DNA of 64,000 nt from Mesocentrotus franciscanus (taxonomy: Eukaryota; Echinodermata; Echinoidea; Camarodonta; Strongylocentrotidae). This document shows positions 1 through 12,162 of the stretch, in pieces. A program made the translations under genes and the position numbers. Within the stretch, counting starts at the first letter, position 1, and each line of letters begins with the position of its first letter. The notes beneath the pieces are model-generated. The model was given only the letters and a program-made list of their open reading frames with translations, was not told the origin of the DNA and made no database searches. The stretch is from positions 20,238,675 through 20,302,674 of the forward strand of contig CP137680.1 of assembly GCA_037976565.1 (NCBI GenBank), written 5' to 3'.

Positions 1-599
1 CATTAATTTTGATAAGTTATATGATTGAACTGACAAACATCAATCTGTTCCTGTATAATATTTATAACTTGGATTTTATACAGAGTGTCCTTTTTGAGTT
101 GCATTCAAATGTACGTGACGTGTCCTATCATGAAAGAATTATTGAAATATAGAAATAGATCAAGTAATGAAACGGGTTAAATCATAATGTGTAGAGAGAG
201 GGGTGGGGAGATGAAGGCTAAATAATTAGATTGGCATGCTGAAAATAGTTTAGGCTACGATAGAGTCATAGAACTGTTTATGTTTTTGAATGTGGTATTA
301 ACATTTTTCCGACACCACGTGTTGTCATACTTTTTAAAAAAAGAAGACATTTCCTCATACAGGGGTGTTTTGCTATGGGCGACCTTATCCCAATCATGTA
401 TTTCGTGAGCATTGTGACGAAGGATGGACAAAACAAATGACACTTTCTAAAAGTACGTACGTGATACGTAATATAACGTATTATATACGTAATATCTATG
501 TAATAATAATTCTATTAGCCACAGGGAATATCTCAGCAAGATACCAGAAGACTGTTAATCCATCTTGATTAAAGCTCCTCAAAATTAACACTTATTTTG
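1..599. other. Unassigned upstream sequence
   Basis: AT-rich sequence with no reading frame, splice pattern or repeat that I recognise. A short run around 450-500 has repeated 'acgtaata' words. It lies 5' of the GPCR exon and could hold its promoter or an upstream intron, but I see no clear TATA box or initiator. Confidence 0.4.
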
Positions 600-960
600 C
601 TATACATTTTTTTTTGCACTTTTTCAAATTTTCCGGGGGGGACAATACCCCATTAAAAATTGAGGGAGGGGGCATTTATTACAAAGGAAAAGGGGCACTT
701 GTCAAATTAGAACGTGTACCTGTCAGATTTCAATAGGGGCATTTATCAGAGGTGAAAAGGGACATTTATGAGAAAGTGAAGGGGATCTTATGCAAAAATT
801 TGGGGGTGCACTTATCAAAAGGAAAAGGGACACTTATTAGAAGTGGAAGGGGCAGTGCTTACAAAGAAAAAAGGGGCACTTGTCCTATGTAAAAAGGGGA
901 ACTTTGGGTACCTGAAAAAGTAGGGGGCTTGTGCCCCTCCCCGGAGCGCCGCCTCTGTAT
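600..960. repeat. Degenerate ~25-bp tandem repeat ending in a MITE-like terminus
   Basis: About eleven imperfect units of 22-30 bp follow one another, each built around 'ggggcactta/tgtca' followed by an A-rich spacer. The block closes with 'cccctccccggagcgccgcctctg', which resembles the 'ggcggatccagggg' type of terminus seen elsewhere in the window. It is probably the interior of a short non-autonomous DNA transposon expanded by slippage. No matching left terminus was found. Confidence 0.5.
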
Positions 961-1111
961 GCTTGTACTAATGTCTTCCAATTTCAAAACTTTGCGGATT
1001 CATCACGTTTATGCATTAACCTATTTTAGTTCGACACGTGTAACGGAGGCTGGCGGTGGAGTTAATTACATTCACGTATTCTATCTCTAACATAGCGTGA
1101 TCGACGAGGCA

Positions 1112-1352
1112 ATGACTTCCACGACGACCGCTATTGCCTTGCCATGGGTCGTGATCGTATCCATCATGAGTTTCTTCGCTTTGATTGGTAACATCATTGT
1201 CGTTCTCGTCATCATCCAGGATCGTTTTCTGAATGGTCTCAACTACACCCTCGCTCTCGTGTGTAACATGGCCATATCGGATTCCTTGTACGTTGGATTA
1301 GCTATCCCGCTTATACTCGCGAGTGCCTTCATACAGGGCAACTGGGATTTGG
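1112..1352 (+). CDS. Class A GPCR, coding exon 1 (TM1-TM2)
   Basis: First recognised exon of a rhodopsin-family receptor, acting at the plasma membrane to couple a ligand to G proteins. The ATG at 1112 leaves only about 10 residues before TM1. TM1 carries the conserved GN (N1.50) in 'FFALIGNIIVVLVII'. TM2 carries D2.50 in 'NMAISDSLYVG'. The exon ends in the first extracellular loop ('GNWDLG', with the usual Trp) at a good donor, G|GTAAGT, in phase 1, which joins exactly to the exon at 36115. The N-terminus is short for a peptide receptor. A pyrimidine-rich stretch ending in AG at 1094-1095 could be an acceptor, so an upstream coding exon is possible. The 3' part of this exon is repeated after the assembly gap at 10959. 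The family resembles galanin/allatostatin/somatostatin-type peptide receptors; the ligand is not assignable. Confidence 0.88.
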
Positions 1353-1369
1353 GTAAGTTTATTTATTTA

Positions 1370-1475
1370 TAATAACGGTTGTATTTATGATATGATGATG
1401 ATAATAATAATAACAATAATAATAATTATGATAATAATATTATCATTATTATTATCATTACCATTACCATAATAA
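1370..1475. repeat. Palindromic (AAT/ATT)n microsatellite
   Basis: Runs of 'aataataat' turn into 'attattatt' around 1440, so the tract can fold on itself. It lies just inside intron 1. The same tract is present at about 11036-11141 in the second copy. Confidence 0.8.
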
Positions 1476-1534
1476 TACCCAGGGAAGTCTCATCAGCATA
1501 AAAGCTGTTCTTCCTGAGGACACTACGATTGTAG

Positions 1535-1930
1535 GTTTTCCCGCTCAATTTTAGCAGTTTGTTCGTTCACTTTAATGTTGTGATCGCCTCGGCATATTGT
1601 AATTCGATTTCATTTTCGTTCGTTCAAATTCGTTATTCATGCAACAAAATCTTCAATTGAGTCATTTAAATTTAAATAGGGAGCATACGATTTACCGACT
1701 AGTCATTCAATTTAATTTTCTCTTGTTCGAATTTGGTATTTGTGCCAAAAAAGATCTTCTAATGAAAAAAAAATTCCTCGTTCGACTTCATGATCCATGC
1801 AACATTTTTTTTCAAAGGAGTCATTTACATTTAAACTAGGAGCATACAATTTCAGAAATGGGCATTCCAAATCAGAAGCCGATGGCCTCGGCATTTCCTC
1901 AGTCATTCATATTCATGAAAAGGTAGGCAT
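1535..1930. repeat. Array of CATTCAATTTAA-like motifs
   Basis: Variants of 'cattcAATTTAA' occur every 30-45 bp in the direct orientation. The left edge ('tttcccgctcaattttagc..gtttgttcgttc') resembles the terminus of the TIR element at 2837. I read this as one end of a related, partly lost element. The equivalent in copy B is about 11200-11595. Confidence 0.4.
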
Positions 1931-2357
1931 GTTGTAAATAATTTCATTATATTTAAGATGCATCGTACAAGACCAACTATTATGAGTATACATACAGGCC
2001 TACCATGCTCATTTTCCATCAAATTGCGTAAATGATCACTTCATACTAAGTGCTCCCAAAGGTCCCATTTGAATGAAATAAAGGATGTAAAGACGATCAG
2101 AAAGAAAACAAACCTGTACCTATTACATGTCAGTTATAAACAAAAATAATAAAACATGCAAAAATGTCATACATTGGTTTAAAACAAACCCTCCAGAATG
2201 TTTAAACAAAAAAAGAACACGGATGAAATCAAGCAAAGAAATAAACAATCATACTGTCATTGTACACATCATAAACAGGTGAAAACCTTTAAAATCTCAT
2301 AACTTTGTATATGAATCGACAAGAAATCACAGAAACAAAAAAGGGATATACATAATA

Positions 2358-2463
2358 CAGTGAAACCTGTCTATAAAGGGAAACCATTTTCAAGGGAAAA
2401 AAATGTGGTCTTTGTAGACAGGTGGTCTTTCTATACAGGTGGTCACTAAAGCAGGTTTGACTG
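2358..2463. mobile_element. Tc1/mariner-type MITE
   Basis: A 106-bp element begins CAGTGAAACCTG and ends CAGGTTTGACTG, flanked on both sides by TA, the Tc1/mariner target. The interior also pairs ('gtctataaaggg', 'ggtctttgtagacaggtgg'). The size and lack of coding capacity mark it as a non-autonomous derivative. The same insertion is at 12028-12134 in the second copy. Confidence 0.75.
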
Positions 2464-2491
2464 TAAATGGTACATCAAGCCTATGCAAGTA

Positions 2492-2653
2492 CATTGGCGG
2501 ATCCAGGGGACAGGTGCCCGACCAAAAAAATTAGTGCTCCTACCCCTACTGAGCGAATTTTTGACCGGCGCGATTTTCAAATTTTCAGGAGCAAAAAAAA
2601 AAAAATTAGTGCTCACTATCCTCCCCGACTAAGAAATCCTGGATCCGCCCCTG
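2492..2653. mobile_element. MITE with GGCGGATCCAGG termini
   Basis: Termini 'cattGGCGGATCCAGGGG' and 'CCTGGATCCGCCcctg' are inverted to each other, with 'aagtac' directly repeated outside them. The interior carries two direct copies of 'aaaaaattagtgctc'. The direct repeats suggest a hAT-like target duplication, but its length (5-8 bp) is unclear because the ends are eroded. The second copy is at 12163-12326. Confidence 0.6.
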
Positions 2654-2836
2654 AAGTACGTATCTAAGACATATATGTCGAGAAAGAGACAAGAAACACA
2701 AACACACACAACACGTTTGAATTTGATTGAAGGTTTTATTATCTTTTCGTCGCAGCCAGTTGATGAATTGAGAAAGATGTACAATTATAAAAACATGCAA
2801 ATATTGGAAATATACTTTAAAATAAATATAGGATTA

Positions 2837-4093
2837 CCCGGCCAAATTCACGTGTTTGTCATTTGAATTCATTTACTTTGCATTTAAGTTAGCGCAGATC
2901 GGCTTTGCCATGTCAATTATCATTCAATTTTCCCGTTTTTGTATTTAATTTAGGATTTTGGTTTCATAGATCTGTCATTTAATTTAGAAACTGCTTAACT
3001 AGCATTCAATTTAATCGTCACTTGTCGAGGCGTAATTTTTATCATTCAAATTAACACCTGTCATTCGTATTCGAAATATGTCCATTCAAGTTAGGAATGT
3101 AAGGGGGAAGAATTTAAACAAACGTTTACAGTTTTGAAATAATGCAGTTAACATGCATGATTTGCCATTGGGGTCTAAGCTGTTATTCCATTTATTCATT
3201 TTCAGGACAATGCAGATAGGTGTAGTCAGACATTAAGTAAAGAAGGGGCGAAATCAAGGGATATGGCATTTCTGCATGGACATGTTCATATACCCGGGAA
3301 AGGTGGGGGTACCCTCAAACGCCTCTTTTTACTACAGACTTGGAATTTTACCAAAGTAATTCACATCGTCTCTTACACCCAGCACACCCTCTGTTTTTCT
3401 AAAAGAGTTTCGTGGTTTATTTGCCCGCCAGCAGATCGATGGCTAAAGACTTGGCTAAATAATGAATCATGCTCAAATTGTTGACTCTAGTCCCTACCCC
3501 AGTCACAATAGTGTACCCTTCCTACATAAAGAAAATTTATGATGAAACACATGACAAATAACTTCCTTACATGAAAATTTACAAACATATTGAGACCATC
3601 AGGTCCGTAGATGCAAGTCATTTATTTTTTAAACAATCAAACTTAAATGCTGATGAATATCAGATAAATCTAATAAGTATAAGTGTATAAATGTAAGAAA
3701 ATAAAATATGATGAAATACACATGAAAAAACAATCTTGAAAGAAAAAGAATGAGCTATAAAAAGTGTGTAATAAAAGAGAAATGCATATTGACCATCAAT
3801 TTAAGTGCACAAAGTGCTAATTTGAATGCTACAAATGAATTAGAATGCTAAAAGTACACCGTCGCGTTGTCAGAAAATCGTGTTGCGTGTAATCGAAATG
3901 AATGACCAATTATCGAAAGAAGCACATTGTTCATTAATTTGAATGAAATATACATAGATTCTAACGAAAATTTCATAGATTTGAAAACTAGAAAAAGGAA
4001 TATAAACCCGAGATATACCTGACAGCATTAAAACCGTCGAATTTGAACGCAAGACAAATCAATTTTAATGACAAACTCGCGAATTTGGCCGGG
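2837..4093. mobile_element. Non-autonomous TIR element with subterminal repeat arrays
   Basis: The left end 'CCCGGCCAAATTCACG' is inverted at the right end ('CGCGAATTTGGCCGGG'), and similarity continues through 'GTTTGTCATT'. Inside each end lie arrays of 'CATTYAANTTA' motifs, pointing right on the left side (2870-3090) and left on the right side (3790-4060). Oriented subterminal arrays of this sort are typical transposase-binding regions. No transposase is encoded. The superfamily and target duplication could not be settled. It is duplicated at 12510-13763. Confidence 0.6.
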
Positions 4094-4099
4094 AAATAT

Positions 4100-5135
4100 T
4101 AAAAAGGTATTACATGAACATCTTAAACAAAACTACATAGATAAAACACATGTATTAATGCAAAGATTTATATAAATACATGGTAGCGTTATTTCATATG
4201 ATTTTATATGATTTCTACATTGAATACTTACTGAATTAAGTTATGTAATGCTAAATCATACATGCCTTCCCGCAAAGTAAAACATATGTTTACAAATTCG
4301 ATTTGTTTACCGGTTAATTAAAGCCCCTCTGCACTAGTTTGGCCAGGAGGGATTAGAGGGATTAGCGTGGTCACTGGCGGGTGGTTATCTGATATTTATC
4401 TCATCAACTCAGCTCTCAATTAACATAAGAAAAAGAGGATCATGGGGACCAACGGGCACCGCTTAGGCATTGTTTTCTATATAGAGGAGCAAGTAGCTAC
4501 AAGTAGTACAGTGGGGCTTTAAGATGCATGCATGACGATAATAAATTATAATAATCTAATACTCAAGGTTTCTTTTCTTCTTTTTTCTCCACATAATATA
4601 GCAAAATCAAATGAATATGCAATACATACAAATTCGATAACATAATATTAGATAAAAGATACAACAAATAATTACAATTATTCAAATAAGTCATTTAAGA
4701 TTGGCACATTGGTGAAAACATAGTGAAGGAGTTTATTACAAAATCATGGCTTGTATTTTATAGACCCCTTGAGAATAAAAAAAAAAGGTTACAAGTGCTC
4801 TGTAATATAAATAGAAAATATATGTATAAATGCTTAGGTAATCCTACACCCGCACCGCCCCGCCCCTACGCTACAAAAAAGGTTGTCTTTAACATTGGTG
4901 TATACACAGAATTTTTACAGATGTCGAAACTAATAACAAATGATGATCTTTCTAGCAGAGAAGAGAGAGAGAGAGAGTAAGAAAGAGAGAGTGGAAGATG
5001 AAGCATGAAGAACGGGGACATTACACACTATGGTTACTATGGTTACTTTTGCAATGTTTTGGTCTTAACTTACTAAAAGGTTTATCGTTTATTTTGTATT
5101 ATTGTTCCAAAAGCTGCTATCCCTATACATGTTGT
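4100..5135. other. Unassigned sequence 3' of the CR1-like element
   Basis: This includes 'gcactagtttggccaggaggg' and a GA-repeat tract at about 4960-4978. In the minus orientation it follows the CR1-like ORF end and may be part of that element's 3' UTR, though I could not find a tail. The equivalent in copy B is 13770-14805. Confidence 0.35.
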
Positions 5136-6374
5136 CATTTTAACAAATGTATCTATCTAGAAGTAATTTTTTGAGTCTACGTTTAAATGATAAAATAGTA
5201 GGAGCTGATTCAATGTTATCATTTAATGAGTTCCATAACTGTGGTCCGGTATATATACAAGTCTTTTGAGCAATGACGGTTCTGGTCTGTGGTAGATGTA
5301 ACTGATCTGATTATCTATTGGAGTACTTGTGTACTTCATTGTTTTTTTTAAATAAATAATTGCAACAAGTTTTCTGGTAACTGATTTTTGTCCAAATGGT
5401 ATTAAAGCAACCGAGATTATACAAATATAATTCATCATGTTTTAAGACCTTATTATTATAAAGAGAGTGTGAGAATACAAGCTTTTGTTGCAGATGATTC
5501 TCATTAGCCTTTTGTGTTGTAGTATGCATTTATTGAGGTTTTGTTTAGTAGATTGGCCCCATGCGAGTATTTCATAATTCAAAATGGATAGGACAAGAGT
5601 ACAGTATAATATATGGAGAGTTGGCTGTGGGAAGAAATGTTTAATTTTATTAATGACACCGGTGTTACGTGATACCTTCTTACATAATTGAGTAACATGG
5701 GATTTCCATGTCAGACGGCCATCAATTATAATACCAAGAAATTTGGTATCAGTAACCTGGGTGAGTGCAAGTGTAGTAATACTATTGCTAAATATCATGA
5801 AATGGGTTTTTATCAAGATTTAGTGAAAGTTTATTTGCTGAGATTCAAGTTGCTACTTTTTCTTAATTCAGTGTTAACAATTTCGGAGAGCTGGTGTGGA
5901 TCCTTATTGGTGTAAAATAAATTTGAATCGTCAGCAAAGAGTATAAAGGATAATAGTCTGATGAAAGATAAAAGACATTAATATACAATATGAATAATAG
6001 CGGGCCTAGTATGGAGCCTTGTGGTACACTGCATGTTATGTCACCTAAGATGGATGCACAGTTGTCGATAACTACAAATTGTTTCCTATTAGTGAGGTAA
6101 TTCCTGAACCACTCCAAGGCCTTTCCTCTGATTCCATAATGATTCAGCTAGTTTATGTAAAAATATATTGTGATCCACTGTGTCAAAGGCCTTGGAGAAG
6201 TCCAGGAATATACCGATGGTGTGGGAAATATGGTCAAGTGCTTTTATAACTTTGTCAAAGCGTATGTGTAGTATTATGTTGTTCACGAAACCCGAATTGA
6301 ACCTGGCACAATATATTATACTCATCAAGAAAACTGCTTGTTCTGTTGTACATGAGCTTTCCCAGGATCTTAGA
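5136..6374 (-). pseudogene. CR1-like reverse transcriptase, C-terminal half (copy A)
   Basis: Read on the minus strand, this gives in order the RT motif 'LDFSKAFDTVDH', the motif 'VPQGSILGPLLF', a preserved FADD catalytic motif at about 5938-5927 that lies in a different frame from its neighbours, the thumb region ('TKFLGIIIDGRLTW') and the typical C-terminus of CR1/L2-type ORF2. Several frameshifts and stops make it a fossil. It duplicates 14810-16070. The RT N-terminal part and endonuclease of the same element lie far away at 21443-22144 and 25920-26487, separated by later insertions. Confidence 0.85.
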
Positions 6375-6588
6375 CTTCCACATATCGACCGGGATCCCAG
6401 AATGATAGCTTAGGAGTAGACTAACACAAAATAACTAATTTAAACAAGGCGTCCATTTTATATCAAGCACAATTCAGAAACTTCAAGATATAGATCTTAA
6501 GCCAAACCACGGATAGAAAACAGCACTCTCTCTTCTTGTCCGTGGCTGGCTCACTTTATTTTCTTATTACAAACTGTAAATCGTAACA
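6375..6588 (-). repeat. LTR (copy A), truncated by 20 bp
   Basis: Same sequence as the LTR at 16071-16292, but the outer bases including the terminal TGTGACGA and the target duplication are missing in a clean 20-bp deletion. The internal region continues to the right into the assembly gap, so the partner LTR of copy A is not present. Confidence 0.8.
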
Positions 6589-8924
6589 TCTCCCCCGGGC
6601 CACCAAAACGAGGTCCCACGAGTGGAAAAAGTAAAACCAGTGAACAAACAATAAAGCAGTATGACAAAATGAATTATAACAAACATGTAGGATCGTCATA
6701 TGTGAACATAAAATAAAGATAAATGCACAGGCTTACAGAATATTACATCTGACAAAAATTAACATGGCGAATGAATATGAGAATAATTAAATGTTTGTAA
6801 TGGATAAGTCATAATAATGCCAGGATAACATGTATCTCCCTACAACATTATAACACCATATCAAACCAAAGCTAGAACTACTTTGCACTAGAAGCACCAC
6901 CCCGGGGTGATCAGACCCAAGATGAAAACCACTAAGCAGAAATAGGAGACAGAAAGTGTGGCTTTATAAAAATCGTAACTGTGCAAAGATCAATATAAAT
7001 CAATAATCATCTACAGCCTATAAAAATGAAAATAACCTAGCATATACATGTACACAAGACATGACAGAATTAACACCTAAAACAGTCATTAAATGGTTGT
7101 GAATAACTATCTAGAGCTCCTACATACCTGCAAGACCAGTCCCTAATCGTTGCAAACATAATAATGATAACAAATAAATAATGGAAGCCCCATGCGTAAC
7201 CACGTCAACGTTCAACCTGTCAATCGCAATAAATTAGACTCATGCAATAAACTTTCGAGCAATACAAAACCGAACATTAAAGTGGCGAGTGTACATCCGA
7301 ACCCTACATACCACCATGTACAGCGACTGAATTGCAACAAGAACTGTCAAGTCCAAACATAAAGATATCCAACCATCACCCAAAACATAGGCTGTCTATA
7401 CAACATAGATCCAATACCCATAATAGATGCAATATAATTAGATCTCCCCTTACATTTCAAGACATATCAACAGGCACCCAAAAATCGATTGACACCAAAC
7501 GCCTTGGCCACCACCATATTTCTAATATTATAAACGAGTAAAGCTATGGACCATAAACTTGCTGAATAGAGCCAACACTAAATGACCACTATATTCACCT
7601 GTATGAACCGATACCTATACCTAACAAAATTAACACCAACAATCATTAAAATTGCCAAACACAGAACATTACTGAGAACGTCCAACTGAGATACAGAGTA
7701 ATTGTCTTTTACCCAAACAAAATAGGCACTTGATTACTTTATCAAAAAATTTACAAAACAAAATAAAATTACGAAACAATCAAAGTAAATCTACCACCAG
7801 GGTCATATCAAATTAAGAACATGTATCCTACATACAACAAAACAATAGTTATCTTGCAATTGCACAGAGCAAAGGGAGGAATATTTAATTACCCAAATAC
7901 CATAGGTGAGTGCAAACATTTTGCCCGTCGTACCAATATACAGAGAAGAAAAAAATAACTCCCCAAACACCGAACAATAATATTTCCACATTAGTACTGC
8001 ACTCACAGGCTGCCTATACAATGGATAGCTCAAATACCTATGACCTACAGAACAGGAAACTTATAACCTTCCCACATACATCACATGTATGCCAAATAAA
8101 CGCCACGGGCATCACGACAAGAGGTTTAAACACAATTGAATAGAGCCCGAGACAGGACTTCCTGTATTCAATCCCACAACTCATTACTTAATCGTAATAC
8201 AAAATTATCAAACACGCTACAGACAGCACCAGCATAGCAGACCACCTTGGTAAAAGCTTACAATACTATGCTATTAATATAACACTCAAAATAAACATGA
8301 AACATTTAAAATTGCCGGAAAATGTAAACTAAGTCACTCTTACAAGGTACAATGTAAATCTTGACTCTTCCTAAAGAGCAGAAAGACAAAAAGAAAAATA
8401 ACTTGCCGAAGCTGAGAACACTAAAATATCGTAACTAAAAACAGTAACACGCCAACGAGGCATACACCATAATATATAATTATAGCAGGCTTCCCATCCA
8501 CTATGAGCAAAATACCAACCAAAACCATGTCCATGGCATGTGGAATTAGGTACGAGATACCTTGTACTAAATGACCCCATCTCGACTGTCAGTACATACA
8601 AATTGTACATTACATACTAAATGTAAACAGGGTATGAGGCATGACATGTCATATAATTCACCAAATAGAAATGTGTGCTGTCTCACCTGTATGACAGCTG
8701 GCACCAATAATATACTCAAGGAGCTATGCATGATAATACACATATGTGAAAATGCTAATTAATGCTGCAAAATTTCCCAAACTTTATCATCACACACTAA
8801 TTATCTTGATAACTAAACCCAAAAGCCTTGCTGATGTTGTCTCAATATGATATCTTTACTATAATTTAACACAAGCAATATCAAGAAATGAAAACTAAAA
8901 ACATCGGTCTTCAACTGCACTGAA
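6589..8924 (-). mobile_element. LTR element internal region, non-coding (copy A)
   Basis: No gag, protease, RT or integrase motif was found in any frame. Starting at the LTR, the minus strand ends with a polypurine tract ('cccgggggaga'). Degenerate repeats about 600 bp apart are visible: 'aggctgtctatacaa' near 7389 and 'aggctgcctatacaa' near 8010, and 'tgaatagagcc' near 7563 and 8140. This suggests an old internal tandem duplication in a non-autonomous element. Confidence 0.6.
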
Positions 8925-10458
8925 GATATGACTAGTTTGAGAGACAAAGGACCGAGCCAATACCCAACCATGGACCACATTACTATCTCTTCACCAGGGG
9001 TCCTGAAGATCCTGTCTGAGCGTGATGTTCATAAAGCCACTGGTTCTAGCCAAATCCCAGCCAGACTTCTGAAGGGACTTGTCACCGAACTGACACCTGT
9101 GTTCACTTTATTCTTCCAAGCCTCCCTTAACCAGGGTGTCATACCTAATGAATGGAACTATGGAAGACGGCTAATATTGCTCCAATCTTCAAGAAAGGTG
9201 ACCGTAGCAAGCCAGAGAACTACAGGCCTATCTCTCTGACGTCAGTGACCTGTAAAGTACTGGAGCACATCGTTCTCAGCAGCATCATGACCCACCTTGT
9301 CTGATGCACAACATGGCTTCCGCAAAAACGATCCTGCGTCTCCCAGCTTGTACTTGCTGTCCAGGACCTCACCAAAGCCATCGATGACAGAGAACAATTG
9401 GACATCGTACTCCTTGATTTCTCCAAAGCATATGACAAGGTTCCCATGAAAGGCTGTTACACAAGCTTCAATTTATGGAATCCGGAACACACACACATGG
9501 ATTTCTGACTTCCTGAGTAACAGGACCCAAAAGGTTGTACTGGAAGGATCCATCTCCAACACCAGCCAAGTAACATCTGGTGTCCCGCAAGGCAGTGTTA
9601 TCGGCCCAGTGCTGTTTCTCCTCTTCATCAACGATCTGCCAGAGTACCTCTTCCCAAACTCTACAGCCAGACTCTTCGCTGATGATTGTATGCTATACAG
9701 CAACATCAAGACAGAGGAAGATGCCCTTCTTTTCCAAGAGGATCTCGACTCGCTCCAACGATGGGAGCGTGATTGGCTGATGGAATTCGACCCACAGAAA
9801 TGTCAGGTTCTCCATGTCACCAATAAACGCAAACCCATCATCAAACCTACTCCATCCACGGACAGACCCTAGATGACAAAAAATACAGCGAAGTATCTAG
9901 GTGTCGAGTTGCAGAAGAACCTCAGCTGGAACCAACACATCAACACTGTCACCAAAAAGGCCAACTCCACCCGTGCCATTCTTCAAAGGAATATCCGACA
10001 ATGCCCCAGAAAGGTAAAAGTGCTGTGCTACAACACTCTCCTTCAACCAATCATGGAGTATGCCAGCATCATATGGGACCCTCACACGCAAGCAAACATC
10101 AAGAAGCTTGAAATGGTTCAACGACGATATGTCCGCTTCATCTTCAATGACCACCGCAGGACAAGCAGCGTAGCAGCCATGCTGAACCAGCTCAAGTGGC
10201 CATCATTACAAGAACGCAGGGCGCAGGCCAAGGTGGTGATGGTCTATCGCATCACCAACTCGCTGATAGACATCCTACACACTTCCTCACCATCTACATC
10301 CCTGCTCAGAGGGCATTCCAAGAAGATAGTAGTTCATTTTGCCCGAACGCTGGTCTACCAGAGGAGCTTCTTTCCGGATGCTATAAGACTATGGAACTGC
10401 CTCCTCAGAACACCGTCAATTGTACTCTCTGCTAACACCTTCAAGCTGGAGGCACAAA
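8925..10458 (+). pseudogene. Plus-strand non-LTR retrotransposon RT (copy A, cut by gap)
   Basis: A 5'-truncated ORF2 inserted in the LTR element. Visible in order: 'KATGSSQIPARLLK', the YRPISLTSV region split across frames, '[11 protein letters not shown]', '[13 protein letters not shown]', an intact FADD motif ('RLFADDCMLYSN'), the thumb ('TAKYLGVELQKNLSW') and a C-terminal part including 'WPSLQERRAQAKVVMVYR'. It resembles CR1/Jockey-group elements common in cnidarians and echinoderms. Frameshifts and a 22-bp deletion near 9298 break it. The 3' end is lost in the N gap but is present in the second copy. Confidence 0.85.
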
Positions 10459-10958
10459 NNNNNNNNNNNNNNNNNNNNNNNNNNNNNNNNNNNNNNNNNN
10501 NNNNNNNNNNNNNNNNNNNNNNNNNNNNNNNNNNNNNNNNNNNNNNNNNNNNNNNNNNNNNNNNNNNNNNNNNNNNNNNNNNNNNNNNNNNNNNNNNNNN
10601 NNNNNNNNNNNNNNNNNNNNNNNNNNNNNNNNNNNNNNNNNNNNNNNNNNNNNNNNNNNNNNNNNNNNNNNNNNNNNNNNNNNNNNNNNNNNNNNNNNNN
10701 NNNNNNNNNNNNNNNNNNNNNNNNNNNNNNNNNNNNNNNNNNNNNNNNNNNNNNNNNNNNNNNNNNNNNNNNNNNNNNNNNNNNNNNNNNNNNNNNNNNN
10801 NNNNNNNNNNNNNNNNNNNNNNNNNNNNNNNNNNNNNNNNNNNNNNNNNNNNNNNNNNNNNNNNNNNNNNNNNNNNNNNNNNNNNNNNNNNNNNNNNNNN
10901 NNNNNNNNNNNNNNNNNNNNNNNNNNNNNNNNNNNNNNNNNNNNNNNNNNNNNNNNNN
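10459..10958. other. Assembly gap (500 Ns)
   Basis: Exactly 500 unresolved bases, a round number suggesting a placeholder or an estimated scaffold gap. It separates the two copies of the duplication. Confidence 0.99.
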
Positions 10959-11018
10959 TTGGATTAGCTATCCCGCTTATACTCGCGAGTGCCTTCATAC
11001 AGGGCAACTGGGATTTGG
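10959..11018 (+). pseudogene. Partial second copy of GPCR exon 1
   Basis: The last 60 bases of exon 1, including the donor GTAAGT, reappear immediately after the N gap and are identical in sequence to 1293-1352. There is no start codon or TM1 on this side. As the copy starts at the gap edge, it is most likely the end of an unmerged haplotype contig, not a real second exon. Confidence 0.9.
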
Positions 11019-12027
11019 GTAAGTTTATTTATTTATAATAACGGTTGTATTTATGATATGATGATGATAATAATAATAACAATAATAATAATTATGATAA
11101 TAATATTATCATTATTATTATCATTACCATTACCATAATAATACCCAGGGAAGTCTCATCAGCATAAAAGCTGTTCTTCCTGAGGACACTACTATTGTAG
11201 GTTTTCCGCTCAATTTTAGCAGTTTGTTCGTTCACTTTAATGTTGTGATCGCCTCGGCATATTGTAATTCGATTTCATTTTCGTTCGTTCAAATTCGTTA
11301 TTCATGCAACAAAATCTTCAATTGAGTCATTTAAATTTAAATAGGGAGCATACGATTTACCGACTAGTCATTCAATTTAATTTTCTCTTGTTCGAATTTG
11401 GTATTTGTGCCAAAAAAAGATCTTCTAATGAAAAAAAAAAAAATTCCCTCGTTCGACTTCATGATCCATGCAACATTTTTTTCAAAGGAGTCATTTACAT
11501 TTAAACTAGGAGCATACAATTTCAGAAATGGGCATTCCAAATCAGAAGCCGATGGCCTCGGCATTTCCTCAGTCATTCATATTCATGAAAAGGTAGGCAT
11601 GTTGTAAATAATTTCATTATATTTAAGATGCATCGTACAAGACCAACTATTATGAGTATACATACAGGCCTACCATGCTCATTTTCCATCAAATTGCGTA
11701 AATGATCACTTCATACTAAGTGCTCCCAAAGGTCCCATTTGAATGAAATAAAGGATGTAAAGACGATCAGAAAGAAAACAAACCTGTACCTATTACATGT
11801 CAGTTATAAACAAAAATAATAAAACATGCAAAAATGTCATACATTGGTTTAAAACAAACCCTCCAGAATGTTTAAACAAAAAAGAACACGGATGAAATCA
11901 AGCAAAGAAATAAACAATCATACTGTCATTGTACACATCATAAACAGGTGAAAACCTTTTAAAATCTCATAACTTTGTATATGAATCGACAAGAAATCAC
12001 AGAAACAAAAAAGGGATATACATAATA

Positions 12028-12134
12028 CAGTGAAACCTGTCTATAAAGGGAAACCATTTTCAAGGGAAAAAAAATGTGGTCTTTGTAGACAGGTGGTCTT
12101 TCTATACAGGTGGTCACTAAAGCAGGTTTGACTG
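12028..12134. mobile_element. Tc1/mariner-type MITE (copy B)
   Basis: Duplicate of 2358-2463, with the same CAGTGAAACCTG termini and TA flanks. Confidence 0.75.
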
Positions 12135-12162
12135 TAAATGGTACATCAAGCCTATGCAAGTA

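Larger units (their letters stand above)
1293..10458. repeat. Large duplication, copy A (up to assembly gap)
   Basis: This 9.2-kb block is repeated at 10959-20400 with only scattered substitutions and small indels; the offset is 9666 at the left end and 9942 at the right. Copy A ends exactly at the 500-N gap and copy B begins exactly after it, inside GPCR exon 1. Indels include a 20-bp deletion at about 6374, a 22-bp deletion at about 9298, and about 230 bp that copy B has in addition (its foldback at 18306-18763). The arrangement is what is expected when two haplotypes of one locus are laid end to end by an assembler. Confidence 0.93.

Noticed and set aside
10441..11022. Apparent coding frames running through the N gap
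   Set aside because: They exist only because Ns contain no stop codons.
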